Below, piece after piece: positions 43,323 through 49,418 of a stretch of 49,418 nt of DNA. The translations under genes and the position numbers were made by a program. Origin of the DNA: Rickettsiales bacterium UBA2645. GTDB lineage: Bacteria; Pseudomonadota; Alphaproteobacteria; Rickettsiales; UBA1997. The stretch spans positions 1 to 49,418 of the forward strand of contig DENL01000030.1 in assembly GCA_002359655.1 (NCBI GenBank), given 5' to 3'. Within the stretch, counting starts at the first letter, position 1. Each line of letters opens with the position of its first letter. The notes below the pieces were generated by a model that did no database searches, had not been told where the DNA came from, and worked only from the letters and a program-made list of their open reading frames with translations.

Positions 43323-43456
43323 ATTTTGGATTTAGTTAGTTTTAAGATTATTATTTTAATTGAGTAAAACTGCTTGAGAGTAGGAATTAAAGCGTCGCAA
43401 GAGTGATTTGAATGAAGGCACCTTATTTAGCAAAAGTTTTAAATCAACAACAGACT

Positions 43457-43759
43457 CTAACTTTTAGAGACTTTCACAACTTGCTTCTCCAGCTTTTTGA
43501 TTTTTAAGCGATCTTTAAAGTTTCTTAAAAATCCACTAATCATATTTTTTGAAAATGCCAAGAAGCCAAAAGACATGCCGAAAAGAAAGAAAAAAATCAT
43601 TAAAACAAAAACTCTGATTTCAATTTCAAAAGGCAAAGGTTGAGCATGAATGGTGATAATATCGCGGTTGTTCACCATGAAAATGACCAAGCAAATCAAG
43701 AGCAGAGAAAGAATAGCAGTTTTAGCAAAACATAAAACTGATTTAAAAAAATTTACCAT
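43457..43759 (-). CDS. LapA-domain (DUF1049) membrane protein
   Basis: 100 residues with two closely spaced membrane helices (about 13-30 and 48-70), separated by NNRDIITIHAQPLPFEIEIR, the standard beta-like segment of LapA/YciS-type proteins. A basic cytoplasmic tail (KDRLKIKKLEKQVVKVSKS) follows. In E. coli LapA works with LapB to regulate LpxC, and so lipopolysaccharide synthesis; a LapB partner is not seen here. It is 4 bases downstream of aroE. Confidence 0.85.
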   Translation of the reverse strand: MVNFFKSVLCFAKTAILSLLLICLVIFMVNNRDIITIHAQPLPFEIEIRVFVLMIFFFLFGMSFGFLAFSKNMISGFLRNFKDRLKIKKLEKQVVKVSKS

Positions 43760-43763
43760 AAAT

Positions 43764-44636
43764 TTATTTATTTTGTGACCAAATAATCGCTTGTTTTATT
43801 AGCGCAGAATCAATTTCTGGCTTTTGTTTGAACCAAGCTTCAAATCCAACTAAAGCTTGCTCAATTAACATGCCAATTCCTGTAATAATTTTGTTGCCGC
43901 GATTTTGAGATCTATTTAGTAAATCAGTCATCAACGGTTTGTAAACAATATCGTAGACGACTGCGCTTTTTTGTAAATTGTTTAGATCAATTTCTAAAGC
44001 TTGTTGGCCTTGCATGCCAAGCGAAGTTGAGTTTACTAACAAATCACAATTACTTAAGTTTTTTTCGAAATCTTTTTGTGATAAAAATTCGAGATGACAG
44101 TTATTTTTTTTAGCAAAATCGGCGAAATTTTTGATTAATTCTAAAGCACGATTTTCGTTTCTATTAGTAATCACAACTTTTTTTACACCGGATTTGATAA
44201 GGGCGTAAATTAATGCTCGCGCTGCTCCGCCAGCTCCAATCACAAAAGAATTTTTATTTTTTAAATCAAACTCAGGAGCGGAGTTTTTTAGGTTATTTAA
44301 AAAACCTTCAGCGTCAGAATTGTGACCAAATAGTTTTTTATCCGCAGTAATAATAACAGTATTCACAGCGCCGGTGAGATTGGCAGTTTTGCTTTTAAAA
44401 TCACAAATTTTGAAAATTTCCTCCTTGTGTGGCAAGGTGACATTAAAGCCAGCAAAGTCAGAATCGATCAAATGCTGCACGCATTTTTTTAGATCTTCCT
44501 TGCCAACTTGAATTGCAATGTAAGTGCCAAAAATATTGTATTTTTCTAGCAAGAAACTGTGAATTTTTGGTGAAAGAGAATGTGCAATTGGATCACCAAT
44601 AACGCAGGCTAGGAGCTTTTTTTTGGAGTTGGTCAT
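43764..44636 (-). CDS. aroE: shikimate dehydrogenase
   Basis: Reduces 3-dehydroshikimate with NADPH in chorismate synthesis. The 290 residues show the substrate motif HSLSPKIHS (19-27), catalytic Lys71 (NVTLPHKE), Asp108 (GHNSDAEGF) and the NADP loop GAGGAARAL. The C-terminal GIGMLIEQALVGFEAWF is typical. Downstream lapA starts 4 bases later; upstream lies repeat copy 3. No other aro gene is nearby. Confidence 0.97.
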   Translation of the reverse strand: MTNSKKKLLACVIGDPIAHSLSPKIHSFLLEKYNIFGTYIAIQVGKEDLKKCVQHLIDSDFAGFNVTLPHKEEIFKICDFKSKTANLTGAVNTVIITADKKLFGHNSDAEGFLNNLKNSAPEFDLKNKNSFVIGAGGAARALIYALIKSGVKKVVITNRNENRALELIKNFADFAKKNNCHLEFLSQKDFEKNLSNCDLLVNSTSLGMQGQQALEIDLNNLQKSAVVYDIVYKPLMTDLLNRSQNRGNKIITGIGMLIEQALVGFEAWFKQKPEIDSALIKQAIIWSQNK

Positions 44637-44657
44637 TTTAAATTATTGATACGAATA

Positions 44658-44829
44658 AAATACTCAGTCTAATTCACTCTCCCCTTGAGGGAGAGTCGAC
44701 AAACCTTTGGGTGAGTCGGTGAGGTGTTAAAAAGCTAAAGAGAATTTTCTAAAAGTTTTCTGACCCCTCCTCAAATCTCTGCGCTCTTAGATCCTCCCTT
44801 AAAGCGGGAGAGTGATTTAGATCGATTTT
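44658..44829. repeat. about 170-bp element with terminal inverted repeats, copy 3 (virD4-aroE)
   Basis: The outer arms (about 44658-44683 and 44806-44829) are imperfect inverted repeats. Near the left end is the hairpin CTCTCCCCTTGAGGGAGAG (44677-44695), within a 24-base match to copy 2. An inner pair, GTGAG..GGTGAGGTGTTA (around 44711-44729) against TGACCCCTCCTCA (44761-44773), gives the nested structure seen in copy 1. It lies between the end of virD4 (44836) and the start of aroE (44636) and carries no reading frame. Confidence 0.8.
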
Positions 44830-44835
44830 ATTTTT

Positions 44836-46668
44836 TTAATTTCCTATTGCGCCACCACCTTCTCCTGATTTTGGAGTAGCGTTTTTAGCGCCGTCAGGAT
44901 TACTGGCTTTATTTTTTGAGTAATCTGGCATGTAAGGTTTTTGTTTTGGAATAGCGATTTTTTTCTTCAATCGCTTGGTGAAGAAGCGCTCTTTAAAATA
45001 AAATATTTTTTTCGATTTAATTGGTGGCTGCGATTCGATCAAAATAATTTGTTCTTCTCTTGGCAGTTGAATAACTTCTTGTGGCAACAACAAAGCGCGT
45101 TGTATGTCTGAAACATGCAGTGAGCGGGCACCAGGATTTAAATCGAGATATTTTGGTTTGTTGTAAGAAATTTGTTGCGCAGTTTTATTACCAAGAAGTT
45201 GCGAAATCAGATTTGCTGTTTCCATGTTGTTGGCGGCAAAAGTAATACGGTAAGTTGAGTTTGATAAAAATGAGTTCATGCCGCTTTCTTCGTAAATTCC
45301 TTTCAGCTGCTCCGTATCTTGAATAATCAAAAATAGGCGAACGCGATAACCACGAAAATAAGCAATACCGGCTAAAAATTGTTCCATTTTCCCAAGGGTT
45401 GGGAACTCATCCATCAGCATCAATACACCATATTTTTCATGTGGTTGTGGCATTTTAGCTGTAAAAAAAGCAGCAGCTTGTTGGTAAAACATATTCATCA
45501 AAGGCTTCAAGCGGCTAATGTTATCTGGAGTTAAACCAACATAAGCAGTGTGCGGAGCGATTTTAAATTTGTGCAAATTAAAATCAGAAGTGGCGGTTGT
45601 GGTGTCAATCAAAGGGTTGGCCCAAAGCTCGAGAGAAGAGTTGGCAGTTGATGTGACTGATCCGCGCTCTTTGTCTGGTTTTTGTAAATAAGCGGCAATA
45701 TTCATGTAAGAAACTGGGTGAATTTTTTTCCCCATCGTGTCCAAAATTACGGCTAAATTATAAACTACATCGTCGTTTCTCAATGTTCGTACGACTTCGC
45801 CAAGTGTTGCTGGCTTGTCTTCAGCGGCAACTAAATAAAGCATTACGCCTGTTAACAAAGCACGTGCTTCATTTTGCCAAAATTCTTGTTCAGGAAGTAA
45901 GAAGTTACAAATTTTTTGTACGTCATCAACCATCTGTCCTGGTTTTTTAGAAATCCAATCCATTGGGTTGTAGCAATGCGAAATTCCATCAGGATCTGCT
46001 GGATTCCACAAATAAACTTTTTGTTTTAAGTTGTCGCGGCGCCAGCCGGAAGTCAGCTCATAATTTTCTAGTTTAATATCGTGAACAATAACCGAATCTT
46101 TCCAGAATAATAAGTTTGGAATTACAAAGCCCACACCTTTACCAGAACCTGTCGGAGCGAATAAAAGAATATGTTGATAGCCATCAGCGATCAGCATTTT
46201 TTTATTGTACATGCCAAGCAAAACGCCGTTTTTAGAGCGCAGACCCATTTTTTTTACATCTTTCATTGAAGCCCATTTGGCTTCGCCGTGAATTGATTCG
46301 GGTTTTTTAAATGGTCGCCAATCCATAATGGGAGCGCGAAAAATCCAGCCAAAAGTTATTAAGAAAGTATAAGGAAGCAGAGTTGTAATCCAAAGCTTAA
46401 CCGTGAAAAAATTATAACTTTGGCTCGTTAATTTTGCGGAATTTTTGAAGTAAAAAGTCCAATAAGTCAGCATGGTGTGGTAGAGAAAGGCAAACTGTTT
46501 TTGTATTGGCAGTTTGTAATAAGCCTTGATGACATCCCATTTTCCTGTGATGCTAACTAAAACCAATGTTCCAGTTAAGTAAAAGCAAGCAGCAAGAACT
46601 GCAATAATCAGCAAAGCGATTATTACAATATTTCTGGCATGTCTTATTACTGAATTGTCGTTGGACAT
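44836..46668 (-). CDS. virD4: type IV secretion coupling protein VirD4
   Basis: The ATPase that recruits substrates to a VirB-type type IV secretion channel. The 610 residues start with two or three N-terminal membrane helices (about 12-42 and 93-110). The motor domain follows, with Walker A APTGSGKG (171-178) and Walker B VLMLMDEFPTLG. The conserved FLIIQDTEQLKGIYEESG and FAANNMETANLISQLLG segments identify the TraG/VirD4 family. The C-terminal 60 residues are basic and end in a Gly/Asn-rich tail. No virB gene is adjacent, which fits the split vir loci of Rickettsiales. The 305 bases upstream hold only the recN terminator palindrome. Confidence 0.96.
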   Translation of the reverse strand: MSNDNSVIRHARNIVIIALLIIAVLAACFYLTGTLVLVSITGKWDVIKAYYKLPIQKQFAFLYHTMLTYWTFYFKNSAKLTSQSYNFFTVKLWITTLLPYTFLITFGWIFRAPIMDWRPFKKPESIHGEAKWASMKDVKKMGLRSKNGVLLGMYNKKMLIADGYQHILLFAPTGSGKGVGFVIPNLLFWKDSVIVHDIKLENYELTSGWRRDNLKQKVYLWNPADPDGISHCYNPMDWISKKPGQMVDDVQKICNFLLPEQEFWQNEARALLTGVMLYLVAAEDKPATLGEVVRTLRNDDVVYNLAVILDTMGKKIHPVSYMNIAAYLQKPDKERGSVTSTANSSLELWANPLIDTTTATSDFNLHKFKIAPHTAYVGLTPDNISRLKPLMNMFYQQAAAFFTAKMPQPHEKYGVLMLMDEFPTLGKMEQFLAGIAYFRGYRVRLFLIIQDTEQLKGIYEESGMNSFLSNSTYRITFAANNMETANLISQLLGNKTAQQISYNKPKYLDLNPGARSLHVSDIQRALLLPQEVIQLPREEQIILIESQPPIKSKKIFYFKERFFTKRLKKKIAIPKQKPYMPDYSKNKASNPDGAKNATPKSGEGGGAIGN

Positions 46669-46973
46669 TTTTTGACTTTTTAAGAAATAAAGCGGGAGGA
46701 AATTTTTCTCGTCGCTGGAAATTAAATTTTGAAATAAAATAAATCAAACAAACATTCTGATAAATCTTCCTTGCAACAGGGTGATTAAATTTGAAATTAA
46801 TCAAGTAAAAAACTGAATTTTGAACACGTGTTCAAAATTCAGAGAAACTATCCCCAGCCCTTTAAAATCAAAGCGCCAAGACCATAAGCCAATTACACTA
46901 AAAAATTACAAAAAATTAACTTTTATTTCAGCAAGATCGCAGCATTTTTTTAAAAATGGAAAGTGATATTGAA
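46669..46973. other. 305-base intergenic region between recN and virD4
   Basis: This holds the 30-bp palindromic terminator of recN (46813-46842) and, nearer virD4, the presumed promoter and leader of virD4. A minus-strand frame that overlaps the first part of virD4 extends here but has no family sequence. I see no other gene, RNA or repeat. Confidence 0.6.
46813..46842 (-). terminator. 30-bp perfect palindrome with T-tract, terminator of recN
   Basis: A perfect 30-base palindrome centred on CACGTG; its central 28 bases are identical to 14561-14588. On the minus strand six T residues follow directly (A-run 46807-46812 on the plus strand), the correct orientation for recN, whose stop is 131 bases upstream of the stem. 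Confidence 0.75.
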
Positions 46974-48659
46974 TTATTTTTCGGCGATCAAACGATTTGC
47001 GGCAGCCAGAGCTTCACTGGTGATTTCTTCGCCCGAAAGCATACGAGCGATTTCTATTTCGCGATTTTTTTCATCAAGCTTTTGAATTACGGTTTTTATT
47101 TTTGCGTCACTAACAATTTTACTGACTTTAAAATGCGTGTCAGCTTTAGAAGCAATTTGCGGTTGATGAGTTACCACCAAAATTTGTAAATTTTTTGACA
47201 AGGTTTTTAAACGCTTACCAACCGCGTCAGCAGTGCTTCCACCAATTCCTGTATCTATCTCATCAAATATAATTGTTGGTGTTGATTTAACATTCATCAA
47301 AGCAACTTTTAGCGCTAACATAAAACGAGAAAGTTCGCCACCAGAAGCAATTTTAGAAATTTCATCAAAACCATTTTTATTAATAGAAGCGGTGAAGCGT
47401 ATTTTATCGTAACCATTGCTGGAGTAAGATTCTTCGTTATTTTCAGAGTCAACACTGACCAAAAATTTGCTACTTTCCATTTTTAAAAATTGTAATTCTG
47501 CTTCAACTTTGCTGGCTAAAATTTTTGCTTCCTCTTTTCTTTTGTCGCTTAGTTTTTTAGAGATTTCGTGATATTTTTTTAAAAGCTGATTTTTTTCAAT
47601 TTCTAGTTTTTCGGTAAATTCTTTTTCATTTTCAAGCAGGCGTAATTTCTCTTGTGATTGCAAAACTATTTTTGGTAACTCATCAACCGTAACACTGAAT
47701 TTGCGCGCTAAACCACGCAGATGAAAAAGCCGCTCTTCAATTTCATTTAAACTTTCTGAGTTGTTATTTAAATTTTTAGCAATGGCGTTGATGCTTGATA
47801 ATGCAGTGTCGAGCTCGATATTTTGCTGATCGATTTTTTCACTTAATTTTGCCAACTCTTCTTTTTCTTGGGTGAGATAATTGTTAATCAGATTTTGATT
47901 TCTGATCAAAACTTTTTGTGAAAAAGCCAAGTTAGAATTGGCTTCAAGCATGTTTGATTTTAAGTCCGACAAAAAATTTTGAATTTTCTCCTTAGCTTGC
48001 AATTGATCTTTTTTTACGACTAATTCTGCCTCTTCGCCTTCTTTGATTTCTGCTTCTGCAAGTTCTTTGAGAACGAATTCTAAGTAGTCTCTTTCTTTTT
48101 CGGCTTGTTCTTTTTTATTTTTGATTTCTGAAATTTTTTCGTCGGTCTGTTTTAAATCTTGGTAGATTTTTTTTAAGTCTTTTAGCAGATTTTCGTTGCC
48201 TGAGAATTCATCTAAAATCTGACCGTGAAAGCTTGAATTTAATAAGCCGCGCTGATCATGCTGACCGTGAATTTCAATCAGAGTTTCACCAATCTGGCTT
48301 AAAAGATTTACGCCAATTGCAATATCGTTTAAATAAACTTTGCTGGCAGAATTATCGCTAATGATTCTGCGAATCCTTAGATTATCAGGGTTTTCAACAT
48401 CAATTAATTCATTTTCTTGCAAAAGATTTTGGCAGGCGAAATTATTTTTAATGTCAAACTCAGCGTTTACGGAAGCTCGATTTTCATTGCTGCCAATTAA
48501 ACGCAAGTTTGAACGAAAGCCAATTACAAGGCCAAGCGCATCAAGCAGAATTGATTTTCCCGAGCCAGTTTCACCACTTAAAACACAAAGGCCGCGCCCA
48601 AAGTCAATTTCTGTTTTATCGATTAAAACTATGTTGTTAATTGAGAGAGATTTAAGCAC
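46974..48659 (-). CDS. recN: DNA repair protein RecN
   Basis: An SMC-like ATPase acting in double-strand-break repair. The 561 residues contain Walker A GETGSGKS (29-36), the early LIEIHGQHDQRGLL segment, two coiled-coil arms (about 165-360, rich in Glu/Lys/Leu heptads), and C-terminal ABC motifs SGGELSRFMLALK and FDEIDTGIGGSTADAVG. The length is normal. It is monocistronic, divergent from the HIT gene, and ended by the palindromic terminator at 46813-46842. Confidence 0.97.
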   Translation of the reverse strand: MLKSLSINNIVLIDKTEIDFGRGLCVLSGETGSGKSILLDALGLVIGFRSNLRLIGSNENRASVNAEFDIKNNFACQNLLQENELIDVENPDNLRIRRIISDNSASKVYLNDIAIGVNLLSQIGETLIEIHGQHDQRGLLNSSFHGQILDEFSGNENLLKDLKKIYQDLKQTDEKISEIKNKKEQAEKERDYLEFVLKELAEAEIKEGEEAELVVKKDQLQAKEKIQNFLSDLKSNMLEANSNLAFSQKVLIRNQNLINNYLTQEKEELAKLSEKIDQQNIELDTALSSINAIAKNLNNNSESLNEIEERLFHLRGLARKFSVTVDELPKIVLQSQEKLRLLENEKEFTEKLEIEKNQLLKKYHEISKKLSDKRKEEAKILASKVEAELQFLKMESSKFLVSVDSENNEESYSSNGYDKIRFTASINKNGFDEISKIASGGELSRFMLALKVALMNVKSTPTIIFDEIDTGIGGSTADAVGKRLKTLSKNLQILVVTHQPQIASKADTHFKVSKIVSDAKIKTVIQKLDEKNREIEIARMLSGEEITSEALAAANRLIAEK

Positions 48660-48731
48660 TTAAAAATAAAATTTTGATTTAAGTTTGTGACTACTTAGAA
48701 ATTTTTCTAAATCTAATTTAAATTCTAATTT

Positions 48732-49136
48732 ATGTTTGTTCTAGATCTAAAACTAAAAGCCGACACATTTTTTATTACTGATTTAAAAATGTCGCATTTG
48801 CTTTTGATGAATAACGCTAATTATCCGTGGTTGATTTTAGTTCCGCGCAAACCAGATTTAGTCGAGTTAGTCGACTTATCTTTTGCAGAGCAATCTGAAG
48901 TTTTGCGTGAGATAAATTTAGTTTCAAAAATTTTGCAAAAAAAATTTCAGCCAAAAAAATTAAATATCGCAAATCTTGGAAATATAGTCAGACAACTACA
49001 CATCCACATTATTGCCCGCTTTGAAGATGACGCTGCTTTTCCAAAACCAGTTTGGGGTGAAGCCACCAAGCCTTATGCTGAAAAAGACGCGCAGAATTTA
49101 ATCGCTGAACTAAAATTACATTTAAAAAATGAATAA
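48732..49136 (+). CDS. HIT-family protein
   Basis: 134 residues of a histidine-triad-like nucleotide-binding protein. The motif reads Q88-L-H90-I-H92-I-I (VRQLHIHIIARFEDD): the first His of the classical triad is Gln, a variant common in this alphaproteobacterial subgroup, which also shares the NNANYPWLILVPRK and FPKPVWGEA segments seen here. A phosphoramidase or nucleotidyl hydrolase activity is possible, but the substrate is unknown. The last 8 bases overlap the SdhE-like gene. Confidence 0.88.
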   Translation: MFVLDLKLKADTFFITDLKMSHLLLMNNANYPWLILVPRKPDLVELVDLSFAEQSEVLREINLVSKILQKKFQPKKLNIANLGNIVRQLHIHIIARFEDDAAFPKPVWGEATKPYAEKDAQNLIAELKLHLKNE

Positions 49137-49374
49137 AGAAATTTTGCTCAAACAATTATTTTATCGCTCAGTTCATCGCGGCTGCAAAGAAACTGATTTT
49201 CTGATTGGAGAATATGCCAAGGCAAAATTAACAGAAATATCTGACTTAGAATTATTTAAAAATTTTTTGGAAGAAGATGATCTAAAAATTTACGATTGGA
49301 TTTTAGCAAAATCAGAAGCGCCAGAATTGTATTTAGAGTTGATAAAAAATATCAGAGAATTTCATAAAATATAA
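49129..49374 (+). CDS. sdhE: SdhE-family FAD assembly factor
   Basis: 81 residues, all-helical, of the SdhE/YgfY/Sdh5 family that helps attach FAD to the succinate dehydrogenase flavoprotein. The diagnostic RGxxE motif is present as HRGCKETDFLIGEYA (about 17-31), with the aromatic/acidic LEEDDLKIYDWILA region after it. It overlaps the HIT gene by 8 bases. The sdh genes are not in the window. Confidence 0.87.
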   Translation: MNKEILLKQLFYRSVHRGCKETDFLIGEYAKAKLTEISDLELFKNFLEEDDLKIYDWILAKSEAPELYLELIKNIREFHKI

Positions 49375-49394
49375 AACTAAACATGAATTGAATA

Positions 49395-49418
49395 AACTCG
49401 ATCTAATCACCCTCCCCT
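49395..49418. repeat. left end of a fourth repeat copy, cut by the window edge
   Basis: AAACTCGATCTAATCACCCT, then CCCCT, matches the left terminal repeat and the beginning of the CTCTCCCC hairpin of the copies at 25201 and 44658. It starts 20 bases after the sdhE stop. The rest lies outside the window, so identity as a full element is assumed. Confidence 0.6.

Noticed and set aside
43453..43471. Terminator after lapA
   Set aside because: An imperfect 8-bp inverted repeat overlaps the lapA stop region but no T-tract follows; evidence too weak.
46553..46804. 83-codon minus-strand frame upstream of and overlapping virD4
   Set aside because: Overlaps the virD4 start in another frame, with no recognisable domain.
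1..49418. tRNA, rRNA, CRISPR arrays, integrases or transposases
   Set aside because: No cloverleaf-like segment, rRNA-like sequence, regularly spaced direct repeats or recombinase frame was recognised by eye. Small RNAs without strong structure cannot be excluded without a covariance search.

Overview
The window is AT-rich, almost fully coding bacterial DNA that reads as a Rickettsiales-like alphaproteobacterium. The supporting features are a Rickettsia-type NADP isocitrate dehydrogenase with a C-terminal extension, the alphaproteobacterial F0 order atpB-atpE-atpF'-atpF, a small nuoABC cluster cut off from nuoD, a VirD4 coupling protein, an ankyrin-repeat protein, an IalB-like exported protein, and lnt overlapping an XRE regulator. 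It is not a minimal parasite. Single genes of arginine (argG, argB), lysine/peptidoglycan (dapA), histidine (hisF), shikimate (aroE), purine (purN), folate (folC) and biotin (bioD) synthesis are scattered through it. No rRNA, tRNA, CRISPR array, transposase or integrase was seen. Shine-Dalgarno sites are mostly weak, and atpF has the clearest one.

Layout. 1-4.8 kb (minus): atpB, atpE, atpF', atpF, then pheT 7 bases further on, with a perfect 16-bp hairpin between atpE and atpF'. 4.9-8.2 kb: IalB-like protein, unknown membrane protein, ankyrin protein, and dapA (minus). 8.3-10.5 kb: nuoA, repeat element, nuoB, nuoC, unknown membrane protein, terminator. 10.5-13.1 kb (minus): GNAT protein, YihY-type membrane protein, folC. 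13.2-16.6 kb: argG, a palindromic terminator, then a mosaic of gene debris (truncated RhuM, serine hydrolase, truncated RelE-type toxin, frameshifted Phd-type antitoxin). 16.7-20.8 kb: purN, def, a gspF/pilC-like gene, bioD, a 127-bp MITE-like element, argB.

20.8-28.1 kb: three glycosyltransferase-type genes (minus), rfbC and rfbD (plus), a repeat element, an MscS channel, icd. 28.2-34.3 kb: two tandem 687-residue GT-C-like membrane proteins, lnt, XRE regulator, in overlapping reading frames. 34.3-38.0 kb (minus): a Cache-type hybrid histidine kinase and a decaying region holding a flavoprotein fragment and an unknown 260-residue protein. 38.0-44.6 kb (minus): aroE, lapA-like, nusA, infB, cytochrome b561, hisF. 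44.6-48.7 kb (minus): repeat element, virD4, palindromic terminator, recN. 48.7 kb to the end: HIT protein, sdhE, and the start of another repeat copy.

The most notable non-gene structure is a family of small non-coding elements with terminal inverted repeats and nested palindromes (three full copies and one cut by the window edge). A different 127-bp element and a 28-bp perfect palindrome, used twice as a terminator, add to this. Together with several broken genes this suggests a genome being reshaped by small dispersed repeats. I saw no complete, clearly novel multi-gene system. The best candidates for new biology are the repeat family, the tandem GT-C pair and the mosaic around the serine hydrolase.
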